From: Nocardioides caldifontis
Lineage (GTDB): Bacteria; Actinomycetota; Actinomycetes; Propionibacteriales; Nocardioidaceae
Length of the DNA stretch: 64,000 nt
NCBI RefSeq assembly: GCF_008087345.1
Contig: NZ_ML701735.1
Span: forward strand, 369,000 to 432,999
Direction: 5' to 3'
Program-made: the position numbers and the translations under genes
Notes under the pieces: model-generated
What the model was told of the DNA's origin: nothing
Database searches by the model: none
What the model saw: the letters and a program-made list of their open reading frames with translations, nothing else
In this document: positions 31,875 to 39,847 of the stretch, piece by piece
How the letters are laid out: each line of letters opens with the position of its first letter
Position numbering within the stretch: position 1 is the first letter of the stretch

Positions 31875-32897
31875 TCACGTGAAGAGCGGCAGCGACCGCC
31901 CGACGAGCGAGCGCCGCGGTGCGGGGAGCGAGACTGCGAGCGCCTTGAGCGCCTCCACCGCCGCGGAGGCCGGCCCGAGCACGGCGGGGGTCCCGCGGTC
32001 CCCTGCGCGGCACACCCCCTCGTCCAGAGGGATCTTCGCCAGGAGCGGGACCCCGAGCTCCTCGGCCAACGCCGCACCTCCGCCACTGCCGAACACGCTG
32101 CCGCTCATGTTCTCCACCACGCCGGTGACCGTCAGCGAACCGCGAGCCGCCATCCGGCCCACTCGGGCCGCCACGGACCTCGCCGCCGTCTGGGGCGTGG
32201 TGACCACCACCATGCCCGCGTCGGGGAGGAGCCCGGCGAGCGTGAGGAGCACGTCGCCGGTGCCGGGCGGCAGGTCGACCAGCAGCACGTCGAGGTCCGC
32301 CCCCCAGTACACGTCGGCGAGGAACTGCTCGAGGGCCTTGTGCAGCATCGGCCCCCGCCAGAGGACCGGTTCCGAGTCGTCCACGAAGAAGCCGATGGAC
32401 ATCAGCCGGACACCCTGGGAGCGGACCGGCAGCATCAGCCCCGGGACAGCCACTGGAGGCTGCCGCACCCCGAAGAGGGCGGGCTGGGAGTAGCCCCAGA
32501 CATCGGCGTCCAGCACCGCCACGCGCTGACCGTCGGCGGCCAGCGCGGCCGCGACGTTCGCGGTCACCGTCGACTTGCCGACGCCGCCCTTCCCCGAACC
32601 GACGAGGTACACCCGCGTGGTGCTGCCCAGGGCGCCGGGGCTGCGGTGGTGGGCCTTGAGGGCGCGAGCGGCGGCCTGCCGGCGCTCGGCGTCCGCAGCC
32701 CGCACCTCGATCGCCGAGCCGGCGGGCGCGGCGGCGCTGACGCCCTCCTGCAGCGCACGCAGGTAGGCGGGGTCCTCGCTGAGCCCGTGGACGCGCACCA
32801 GCGGGGCGCCGCGCCGCCGTCCGGACACCTCCACCAGCCCCAGCTCGGCGAGGGGCCGCCCCGTCAGCGGCTCCGGGACCAGCTCCGGTGGGCTCAC
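31875..32897 (-). CDS. Mrp/NBP35-like P-loop ATPase lacking the bridging cysteines
   Basis: A 340-residue protein: an N-terminal region of about 90 residues, then a deviant Walker A GKGGVGKST (102-110), Walker B-like VLDADVWG and the Mrp segment VDLPPGTGDVLLTLA. Mrp/ApbC proteins carry CPxCG after the NMS motif to hold a bridging [4Fe-4S] cluster; here NMSGSVFGSGGG (263-274) has that stretch deleted, and the only C-terminal Cys is C296. GTG 32897 overlaps the molybdoenzyme stop by 4 bp, so it is translated with the SoeA-like and SoeBC-like genes. A cofactor-loading or maturation role for that complex is likely, without cluster transfer by the usual cysteines. Confidence 0.75.
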   Translation of the reverse strand: MSPPELVPEPLTGRPLAELGLVEVSGRRRGAPLVRVHGLSEDPAYLRALQEGVSAAAPAGSAIEVRAADAERRQAAARALKAHHRSPGALGSTTRVYLVGSGKGGVGKSTVTANVAAALAADGQRVAVLDADVWGYSQPALFGVRQPPVAVPGLMLPVRSQGVRLMSIGFFVDDSEPVLWRGPMLHKALEQFLADVYWGADLDVLLVDLPPGTGDVLLTLAGLLPDAGMVVVTTPQTAARSVAARVGRMAARGSLTVTGVVENMSGSVFGSGGGAALAEELGVPLLAKIPLDEGVCRAGDRGTPAVLGPASAAVEALKALAVSLPAPRRSLVGRSLPLFT

Positions 32898-35767
32898 GTG
32901 ACCGCTTCCCCGCCGCGCACCCTGAACGCCTTCCGCTTCGGCTTGACCGGACGCATCATGAACTCCGGCCGGCGCAGCCCCTCGGCGTTGGGCCCGGGCC
33001 GGGTCTCCCGCAGCCACTCGCGGTAGACCTCGCGCGCCTTGGCGACGTCCACCTCGATGTCGCCGTACCGGTCGCCGGGCTCGGCGGGCGAGAGGGTGAC
33101 GTGCTGGTGCCAGCAGTGGGCGCCCGACCACGGGTCCGGCTGGACCGGGAAGGTGAGGTTCTGGTGAACGCCGGGATCGTCCCAGTTGATGCGCGAGCTG
33201 TCGGGATCGTCGCTCGCGAAAGGTCCTGGGAGCTCGACGTACCGCATCCTCCACACGCCCGTGTCCGTGCGCTCGACGTCGACCTTGCCACTCGCCCACC
33301 TGCTGGCGTGGATGTCGTCGAGGCGCCAGCGGCCCATGTGGTGGCTCAGCGCGATGACGCCGGGTCGGATGCCCTGGTGCGCCCACGCCCTCGCGACGAA
33401 GTAGCCGATGCGCGTGGTCACCCGCACGAGGTCGCCGGTCGCGATGCCCAGGCGTGCGGCGTCGTCGGTGTGAATCCACACCGGGTGGGTGTTGCTGAGC
33501 TCGTTGAGGTACTTCGCGTTGGCGGAGCGCGTGTGGATCAGGGTGGGCAGCCGGAACGTCGGGACCAGCACCATCTCGCCCGCTGCCGTATCGATCTTGC
33601 GTCGCGAGACGTGCGACTCGATGTACGTCGGGGTCGCGAGCTCGGGCCACCCGAAGGAGGCAACGGCGTCGGAGTACAGCTCGAGCTTCCGGCTGGGCGT
33701 GAGCCACCCGGCCACCTCCGACCCGTCCTCGAGCCGGATGCCGACGGCTCCGGCCTCACCGATCAGGGGCGGGGTGGACTCGTCCGTCGTCGGCTTGCGC
33801 AGCACCCCGTGCTCGTCGGCCCGCGCTCCGTCCAGCTCCGCCTCCGTCAGCGGCCGCTCGTCCTGCCGGTAGACGTCCCGTGCCACCTCGACCACGCCGT
33901 ACTTGCGCATGTAGGCCAGCGGTGAGAGCCCTTCGGCCTCGGCCTTCTCGGGGAGCCCCGGCACGCGGTTCTCGAAGACCCAGCGGTAGTACTCGTCGAC
34001 GGTCACCTTCTCGCCCGGGCGGTACGGCGACTCGAAGTAGCGACGGATGCCCAGGCTCCCGTCGGGGTCGATGCGCCAGGAGAGCTCGAACCAGAACTCG
34101 TTCTCCTCCCACACCTCCCCGGGGTTCGTGTCACGCGTGTCCTCGTAGACCATGCCGAGCTTGTCCATGGCGACGCGGGTGACCGGCTGGCGGAACCCCA
34201 GCCACTTCGCGGCGTGGGTCTCGTAGGAGTGCGTGTCGTGCCGCTCGGTGGAGTGACCCATCGGCAGCACGTAGTCCGCGAAGATCGCCGTCTCCGACCA
34301 CGTCGGTGTCAGCGCCACGTGCAGCCCGATGGTGTCGGTCCGGGTCAGCGTCTCGATCCAGGAGAAGCCGTCCGGGTTGGTCCACACGGGATTGTAGACA
34401 CGGGTGAAGTAGACGTCGATGTCACCGCGCCCGTCCTGCAGGAGGTGCGGCAGGAGGAAGGACATCTCGTTCGTCGACAACGGGAACTCCGGCGGCCAGA
34501 GGAGCTCGTTCCACAGCTCGTGCCCCTCCGGCACGTCGAACCCGTGCGCGATGAACTTGTCCCAGCCGTTGGGGCTGGTGCCGCCAGGCGTGCCCACGCT
34601 GCCGGTGAGCACGTTGAGGAAGAACAAGGAGCGCGCGACCTGCCACCCTCCGTAGTTCCCCGCCGCCGCCGAGCGCCAGATGTGGGCCGACAGGGCGGAC
34701 CCGGCCTCGGCGACCATCTCGGCGAGCGCCTCGATGCGCTCGACCGGCACCTGGCTCTCCTCTGCGGCGAACTCGAAGGTGTACCGCGCGTAGTCGGCGT
34801 CGAGGACGCGCAGGAACGTGTCGAAGTCCCGTGGCTCGTCCGGGTGGAGCCGCTCGAGGTAGGTGTCCCAGTTCACCCAGCGGCGGAGGTAGTCCCTGTC
34901 CACCTGCCCGGTGCGCAGGAGGTACGACGCGATCGCGAGCAGGATCGCCGCCTCGCTGCCGGGCCAGGGGGCGAGCCACAGGTCCGCGTGGCTCGCGGTG
35001 TTCGACATGCGCACGTCGAGGACCGCCAGCTTGGCGCCGCCCTGGGTCTTCGCCTCCATGATCCGTTGCGCATGGGGGTTGAAGTAGTGACCGGTCTCCA
35101 GGTGGGAGGAGAGCAGCAGGATGACCTTGGCCTGCGCGTAGTCCGGTGACGGTCGGTCGTAGCCACCCCAGGTGCTGTAGCCGAGGCGCGCCCCTGCCGA
35201 GCACAGGTTCGTGTGGCTGTTGTGGCCGTCGACGCCCCAGGCCAGGAGGAACCGCTCCGCGAAGCCGTCCTCACCGGGCCTGCCCACGTGGTAGACGACC
35301 CGGTCCCGGCGATCCTGCTCGATGGCCCGGCGGATCCGGCCGGCGATGTCGTCGAGCGCCTCGTCCCAGGTGCACCGCTCCCAGCCGCCGGCGCCACGGT
35401 CACCGACGCGTCGCAACGGGTGCAGGATGCGCTCGGGGTCGTTGACCTGGTTGATCGTCGCCGGCCCTTTGGCGCAGTTGCGGCCCCGGGACCCCGGGTG
35501 GGCGGGGTTGCCCTCGACCTTCGCGATCGTGAGGTCGTCCTTGGCGACATAGGCGAGGAGTCCGCAGGCGGACTCGCAGTTGAAGCACGTCGTCGGGATC
35601 AGCATGAACTCCCGCGGGACCTTGCGCGGGTGCGCTTTCGGGTCGTGCGCGACGTGGTGGTCCCACGTCTCCGGAGGCGGGAAGTTGCGGAGGTGCTCGT
35701 GGCTCCGGTCACCCGGCAGGCGCGCCGGGGCGTCCGTCGAGCCGGACCGGTCGTCCGTGGTGGTCAT
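32894..35767 (-). CDS. SoeA-like molybdopterin oxidoreductase (probable cytoplasmic sulfite dehydrogenase catalytic subunit)
   Basis: A 957-residue DMSO-reductase-family molybdoenzyme, close to the length I recall for SoeA. The N-terminal [4Fe-4S] motif is C61-x2-C64-x3-C68-x29-C98 (CFNCESACG...RNC). The likely Mo ligand is C189 in NSHTNLCSAGARLGY. There is no twin-arginine signal, so it should be cytoplasmic, unlike PsrA/PhsA. Its partner is the Fe-S/NrfD fusion encoded 10 bp upstream in the same operon. SoeABC oxidises cytoplasmic sulfite to sulfate and passes electrons to quinone; with suyAB beside it that role fits well. Other unexported PsrABC-type enzymes cannot be excluded. Confidence 0.7.
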   Translation of the reverse strand: MTTTDDRSGSTDAPARLPGDRSHEHLRNFPPPETWDHHVAHDPKAHPRKVPREFMLIPTTCFNCESACGLLAYVAKDDLTIAKVEGNPAHPGSRGRNCAKGPATINQVNDPERILHPLRRVGDRGAGGWERCTWDEALDDIAGRIRRAIEQDRRDRVVYHVGRPGEDGFAERFLLAWGVDGHNSHTNLCSAGARLGYSTWGGYDRPSPDYAQAKVILLLSSHLETGHYFNPHAQRIMEAKTQGGAKLAVLDVRMSNTASHADLWLAPWPGSEAAILLAIASYLLRTGQVDRDYLRRWVNWDTYLERLHPDEPRDFDTFLRVLDADYARYTFEFAAEESQVPVERIEALAEMVAEAGSALSAHIWRSAAAGNYGGWQVARSLFFLNVLTGSVGTPGGTSPNGWDKFIAHGFDVPEGHELWNELLWPPEFPLSTNEMSFLLPHLLQDGRGDIDVYFTRVYNPVWTNPDGFSWIETLTRTDTIGLHVALTPTWSETAIFADYVLPMGHSTERHDTHSYETHAAKWLGFRQPVTRVAMDKLGMVYEDTRDTNPGEVWEENEFWFELSWRIDPDGSLGIRRYFESPYRPGEKVTVDEYYRWVFENRVPGLPEKAEAEGLSPLAYMRKYGVVEVARDVYRQDERPLTEAELDGARADEHGVLRKPTTDESTPPLIGEAGAVGIRLEDGSEVAGWLTPSRKLELYSDAVASFGWPELATPTYIESHVSRRKIDTAAGEMVLVPTFRLPTLIHTRSANAKYLNELSNTHPVWIHTDDAARLGIATGDLVRVTTRIGYFVARAWAHQGIRPGVIALSHHMGRWRLDDIHASRWASGKVDVERTDTGVWRMRYVELPGPFASDDPDSSRINWDDPGVHQNLTFPVQPDPWSGAHCWHQHVTLSPAEPGDRYGDIEVDVAKAREVYREWLRETRPGPNAEGLRRPEFMMRPVKPKRKAFRVRGGEAVT

Positions 35768-35777
35768 CTCTTCCCTC

Positions 35778-37295
35778 TCATGACAGGGGCACGTCCTGCC
35801 CCGCCTTCAGGTAGACGGACTCGTAGACGAGCAGCGCGGGCTGCACGAGGACACCGCCCAGGGCAGCGGTCCAGGCGAGGTCGCCGTTCCACGAGAGGGC
35901 GGCGACCGCCAGTGCCACCACCGTGGGTGCGATCGCGCCGCCCCACAGCAGCGTCCGGTAGCGACCGGCGAGCATCGTCCTCGCCGCGACCTCCGCCCTA
36001 CGACTGTGGTGGCGACCGCCCAGGTCGAGCAGGGTCAGGACCACGTGGAGGGCTGCCCCGACGACCAGCACGCGGGACGCCAGAGCGGTGCCGGCGCCGT
36101 CCGCTCCTCCGGCAGCGAGCAGGACCGCCATCGCGCCCGCTCCGGTCATCGCGGCCTGCGCGAGGAGGTGCGGGAACAGCCACCTGGACTGCCACAGGTC
36201 CCTGCCCTCCGCCTGCGCGAAGAGCATCGCTGTGTAGCCGGCGGCCATCACCGCTGCGAGGAACGCGGGCCAGCCGAGCACCTGGTGCACCCCTCCGGCG
36301 TCGGCCAACCCGGCGACGAACCACGCGACGCAGGCGGCACCGAACGCCAGCAGGCAGTAGCCGCCGAGCACCAGCCACGATCCCTGGTTGCCGCGGGTGA
36401 AAAGGAAGTAGAACCGGTCCGGCCTCTTCAGGTCCCACACCAGGAGGATCCCCGTCGCGGCCGCTGCGACCGCCCCGACGACCGGCGCGCCGAGGTCGCC
36501 CGCCCAGCCGAGGTCGATCCCGAGCACCGCGGCGAGGGCGGCCACGAAGAGGGCGCCCGCACCGACGCCCTTGGCCCAGAGGTACGTCGCCACCCGCCAG
36601 CCCCAGGGCCGCGGGTGGCTGGTGTTGAGCGTCGTGGCGGCCGTGGGGTCGCTGCCCTCGAAGTCGCCGGCGGTCGTCAGCCGGAGCGCGTCGGGCCTGG
36701 CCCACAGGTAGGTGTCCCTCACCGGCGCCTCGAGCGGCTCGAGCACTGCGTGGGCGGCGCCGAGGTAGAAGACGTTCGGCCCGGTGCCCTGGTCGGGCGC
36801 GCGCACCGCGACGTCCCCGGCGGACGCGACCAGCTGCGCGATGCCCGAGCTCTCGTCCTCGAGGTCCCCGACCCAGATCGAGTGTGTCGGGCAGACCACC
36901 ACGCAGGCGGGCTCCAGGCCGTCGTCGATCCGGTGGGCGCAGAAGTTGCACTTGGCGGCCGTCTTGGTGTCGTCGTCGATGTAGATCGCGTCGTACGGGC
37001 AGGCCTGCATGCACGACTTGCACCCGATGCAGGCACCGCTGTCGAAGTCGACGATCCCGTCGTCCCTCGTGAACAGGGCGTTCGTCGGGCAGATCTTCCC
37101 GCAGGGCGCATCGGTGCAGTGGTTGCACCTCATCACCCCGAAGTCGCGCTTGGAGTCCGGGAACGTGCCGGAGTCGACGTACTTCACCCATGTCCGGAAC
37201 TGACCGACCGGCACCTGGTGCTCGGTCTTGCACGCGACGGTGCAGGCATGGCAGCCGATGCACGTCCGCTGGTCGATGGCGAACCCGTACCTCAC
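35778..37295 (-). CDS. fused Fe-S and NrfD-type membrane subunit (SoeB-SoeC-like)
   Basis: A 505-residue protein joining two subunits. The N-terminal 190 residues carry four cysteine groups of a DmsB/PsrB-type electron-transfer protein: CIGCHACTVACK (from C12), CNHCTDAPCGKICP, CIGCKSCMQACP and CNFCAHRIDDGLEPACVVVCP. The rest has about eight hydrophobic segments with NrfD/PsrC motifs (YLWAKGVGAGALF, DLKRPDRFYFLFTRGNQGSW). GTG 37295 lies 8 nt after GGAG; the upstream ATG 37376 falls inside a palindrome. It would anchor the SoeA-like protein and pass electrons to quinone. In described SoeABC these are separate proteins. Confidence 0.75.
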   Translation of the reverse strand: MRYGFAIDQRTCIGCHACTVACKTEHQVPVGQFRTWVKYVDSGTFPDSKRDFGVMRCNHCTDAPCGKICPTNALFTRDDGIVDFDSGACIGCKSCMQACPYDAIYIDDDTKTAAKCNFCAHRIDDGLEPACVVVCPTHSIWVGDLEDESSGIAQLVASAGDVAVRAPDQGTGPNVFYLGAAHAVLEPLEAPVRDTYLWARPDALRLTTAGDFEGSDPTAATTLNTSHPRPWGWRVATYLWAKGVGAGALFVAALAAVLGIDLGWAGDLGAPVVGAVAAAATGILLVWDLKRPDRFYFLFTRGNQGSWLVLGGYCLLAFGAACVAWFVAGLADAGGVHQVLGWPAFLAAVMAAGYTAMLFAQAEGRDLWQSRWLFPHLLAQAAMTGAGAMAVLLAAGGADGAGTALASRVLVVGAALHVVLTLLDLGGRHHSRRAEVAARTMLAGRYRTLLWGGAIAPTVVALAVAALSWNGDLAWTAALGGVLVQPALLVYESVYLKAGQDVPLS

Positions 37296-37365
37296 GCTTG
37301 ACTCCGCATCCGCAGCCCCTGCGTCGCAATGTGTCTGTGGCTGTGCTCTGTGTGTTCTGGATAGA

Positions 37366-37374
37366 GGTCTGGCC
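37366..37374. promoter_or_regulatory. GGTCTGGCC, candidate GntR box
   Basis: This 9-mer differs by one base from GGTCTGACC in the suyA promoter. It lies between the soe-type operon and gntR, immediately next to the CACTATAGTG palindrome. Confidence 0.45.
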
Positions 37375-37383
37375 ACTATAGTG
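37374..37383. promoter_or_regulatory. CACTATAGTG palindrome in the soe / gntR divergent promoter
   Basis: A perfect 10-bp palindrome containing TATAGT on both strands, so it could supply a -10 element in both directions, or be bound by the GntR protein. It lies 70 bp before gntR and 78 bp before the soeBC-like start. Confidence 0.5.
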
Positions 37384-37453
37384 CTCGGAGGCGGCGGCGC
37401 AACCGATCGAACGTCGCCGGAACGCGCCTGATCCAGGCGGAACGGAGGTGCCC

Positions 37454-38203
37454 ATGGCGGTCGACGACACGGTCACGACCTGGCAACCACTGGGCCAGGG
37501 GACCCTCACCGACCGGATCCGGTCCGAGATCCTGCGGGTGCTGACCACGCGCGGCCTCTCCCCCGGCGACCGCCTGCCCTCCGAACGGGAGCTGGCAGCG
37601 TCCCTGCGCGTTAGCCGTCCCTCGGTGCGGGAGGCGGTTCGGTCGCTGCAAGCGGAGGGGCGGCTGGTCGTCAGGCACGGGCAGGGGGTCTTCGTGGCGG
37701 AGCCGACGGCGCAGCGGGCCCTCCGCGAGTCGATGACCAGGCTCGACCACAGCCTCTCGGAGCTGTTCGCGATGCGCGAGGTGCTGGAGGTGCCGGCAGC
37801 CCGGTGGGCGGCCCAGCGGCAGGACCTGCCCAAGCTCGAGGCGGTGCAGCGGGCGTTCTCCGACCTGGAGGAGGCCTTGCAGCAGGAGCCGCGTGACTAC
37901 CAACGGCTCCAGGACCTCGACGCGGCCTTCCACCTGCGGATCGTCCAGGCGGCGGGCAACCGCCTCCTGGAGCAGAGCCAGGGCGTGCTCAACGACCTGC
38001 TGCAGACCGGTCTCCAGACCACGCTAGCCATCGAAGGCCGCGCGGAGAGGTCCCGCGAGGAGCACCTCCGGATCCTGACCGCACTGCTCGAGGGTGACGC
38101 TGCTGCCGCGGGGCGCGCTGCCCAGGCTCACGTCCGCAACGTCCGGCGGGCGGCCAACCGCCGCATCGCGGAGGCAAGCGCTCGGATCGACAACGAGGGC
38201 TGA
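37454..38203 (+). CDS. GntR-family regulator, FCD subfamily
   Basis: A 249-residue regulator: N-terminal winged helix (LSPGDRLPSERELAASLRVSRPSVREAVRSLQAEGRL) and an all-helical C-terminal FCD domain with the metal/ligand His residues in DAAFHLRIVQAAGN and EEHLRILTAL. ATG 37454 lies 5 nt after GGAGG. FCD regulators usually bind hydroxy- or keto-carboxylates such as lactate, pyruvate or gluconate. Sulfolactate or pyruvate would be a natural effector. It is divergent from the soe-like operon and 2 bp upstream of the SulP gene. Shared GGTCTG(A/G)CC boxes suggest it controls the soe-like, suyAB and gntR-sulP units. Confidence 0.85.
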   Translation: MAVDDTVTTWQPLGQGTLTDRIRSEILRVLTTRGLSPGDRLPSERELAASLRVSRPSVREAVRSLQAEGRLVVRHGQGVFVAEPTAQRALRESMTRLDHSLSELFAMREVLEVPAARWAAQRQDLPKLEAVQRAFSDLEEALQQEPRDYQRLQDLDAAFHLRIVQAAGNRLLEQSQGVLNDLLQTGLQTTLAIEGRAERSREEHLRILTALLEGDAAAAGRAAQAHVRNVRRAANRRIAEASARIDNEG

Positions 38204-38205
38204 CC

Positions 38206-39813
38206 GTGTCCAGCGCGGGACGCTCGGCACCCTCTCGCGGCGACCTCGTCGCGGCGGTCACCGTCGCGATGGTGCTCGTCCCGCAGTCCCTCGCGTACGC
38301 CGCGCTGGCCGGCATGCCCCCCGTCCACGGGCTCTACGCCGCCGCCGTGGCGCCGGTGCTGGCGGCTCTCGTGGGCTCCTCGCCCTACCTCCAGACCGGG
38401 CCCACCGCGCTCACCAGCCTCCTGGTGGCCGGCTCGCTGGCGTCCCTGCCCGACCTCACGGCGATCGAGTACGTCGAGCACGCCGCGCTGCTCGCCCTGG
38501 TGGTGGGAACCGCCCGGCTTGCGTTGGGGCTGCTGCGGGGCGGGATCGTCGCCTACCTGCTGAGCCAGCCGATCCTCACCGGCTTCACGCTCGGCGCGTC
38601 GTTCCTGATCGCGGCGTCCCAGCTGCCCGCCCTGCTCGGCGCCGACGCGGCCGCCCCGAACCCGCTCGAGGCAGCCGTGCGGGCCGTCGCGGCGCCGGGG
38701 TCGTGGTCGGTCGTCGCGATCTGCGTAGGCGTCGCCGTGATCGCCTGCACGTTGCTGTCGAGACGGGTCTCGCCCCTTCTGCCCGGGGCCCTGCTGGCCT
38801 CCGTGGCGGTGCTCGCGATGGTGCACCTCACCGAGGTGGACGTCGACGTCGTCGGGCAGCTGCCCTCGGGACTGCCACCCCTGACCCTCGACCTGCCCTT
38901 CAGCGCCGTACCCCACCTCTTGGTCCCGGGCGTCGTGATCGCGCTCATCGGCTTCGCGGAGGCGGTGAGCATCTCGCGTCACTACGCCAGCGCCGACCGC
39001 ACCCGGTGGGACCCCGACCGGGAGCTGGTCGGACAGGGGCTGGCCAACCTCGGCGCAGGCATCTTCGGAGGGTTCGCGGTCGGCGGGTCCTTCTCCCGAT
39101 CGGCACTGAACCGGCTGTCCGGCGCGCGCACCCGGTGGAGCAGCCTCTTCACCGGGTTGGTCGTCATGGCTGTCCTGCCCTTCGCCTCCGTCTTGTCGCA
39201 GCTCCCGACAGCGGTGCTGGCGGCGCTGGTCATCGCCTCGGTCCTCCAGCTGCTCGACCCGCGTCCGCTGGCACGCACCTGGCGCTACTCCCGCCCGCAG
39301 GGGCTCGTCGCGCTGGCGACGCTGGCCCTGACGCTGGCCTTCTCCCCCAGCGTCCAGTGGGGTGTGGTCGCAGGGGTGGGCTTCGCACTCGCGGTCCACC
39401 TGTGGCGTGAGCTGCGGCTGGACCTCGACCAGTGGGTCGAGGGCGACCTGCTGCACGTCCGCCCGCAGGGGGTGCTCTACTTCGGTTCCGCGCCGGCGCT
39501 CGAGACGCGCGTGCTCGAGCAGCTGGCCGACCACCCTCAGCTCATGCGCGTCGAGCTCCACCTGCAGCGGCTCGGGCGCATCGACCTCACCGGTGCCCTC
39601 GTGCTGCGCGACATCTGCCGCGACCTCGCCGACGCCGGCGTCCACGTCGTCATCAGTGGCGTTCAGCCGCAGTGCCGCCGGCTGGTGGGGAGCGTCCTCG
39701 GCGAGGAGGGCATCGACCACACCCACGGCGCCCGTGCTTCCACCAGGCCCGGCGGCCTCCACGAACCGGGCCGAGCGGCCGCGCCGACCGCCGGGGACAC
39801 CGGCCGGAGCTGA
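38206..39813 (+). CDS. SulP-family anion transporter with C-terminal STAS domain
   Basis: A 535-residue SLC26/SulP protein. The family signature PQSLAYAALAGMPPVHGLYAA lies near residues 25-45, about 10-12 membrane segments follow, and a cytosolic STAS domain occupies about residues 425-515 (VLYFGSAPALETRVLEQLA...RIDLTGALVL). GTG 38206 is 2 bp after the gntR stop, so the two are co-transcribed. SulP proteins carry sulfate, bicarbonate or dicarboxylates. Here it probably balances sulfate made from sulfite, or exchanges anions, although bicarbonate uptake is an alternative. It is the last gene of the island before guaA. Confidence 0.85.
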   Translation: MSSAGRSAPSRGDLVAAVTVAMVLVPQSLAYAALAGMPPVHGLYAAAVAPVLAALVGSSPYLQTGPTALTSLLVAGSLASLPDLTAIEYVEHAALLALVVGTARLALGLLRGGIVAYLLSQPILTGFTLGASFLIAASQLPALLGADAAAPNPLEAAVRAVAAPGSWSVVAICVGVAVIACTLLSRRVSPLLPGALLASVAVLAMVHLTEVDVDVVGQLPSGLPPLTLDLPFSAVPHLLVPGVVIALIGFAEAVSISRHYASADRTRWDPDRELVGQGLANLGAGIFGGFAVGGSFSRSALNRLSGARTRWSSLFTGLVVMAVLPFASVLSQLPTAVLAALVIASVLQLLDPRPLARTWRYSRPQGLVALATLALTLAFSPSVQWGVVAGVGFALAVHLWRELRLDLDQWVEGDLLHVRPQGVLYFGSAPALETRVLEQLADHPQLMRVELHLQRLGRIDLTGALVLRDICRDLADAGVHVVISGVQPQCRRLVGSVLGEEGIDHTHGARASTRPGGLHEPGRAAAPTAGDTGRS

Positions 39814-39847
39814 GCGTGCACGCGTTGTCGAGCGGCGTGGGGACGGC

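Noticed and set aside
1..39813. Mobile-element origin of the island (integrase, tRNA attachment site, transposase)
   Set aside because: No such gene or site was found, and the left edge lies outside the window; transfer is only suggested by the clustering.
1..39813. Desulfonation by SsuD/TauD-type oxygenases
   Set aside because: No flavin monooxygenase or TauD-type dioxygenase is present; C-S cleavage is better explained by suyAB.
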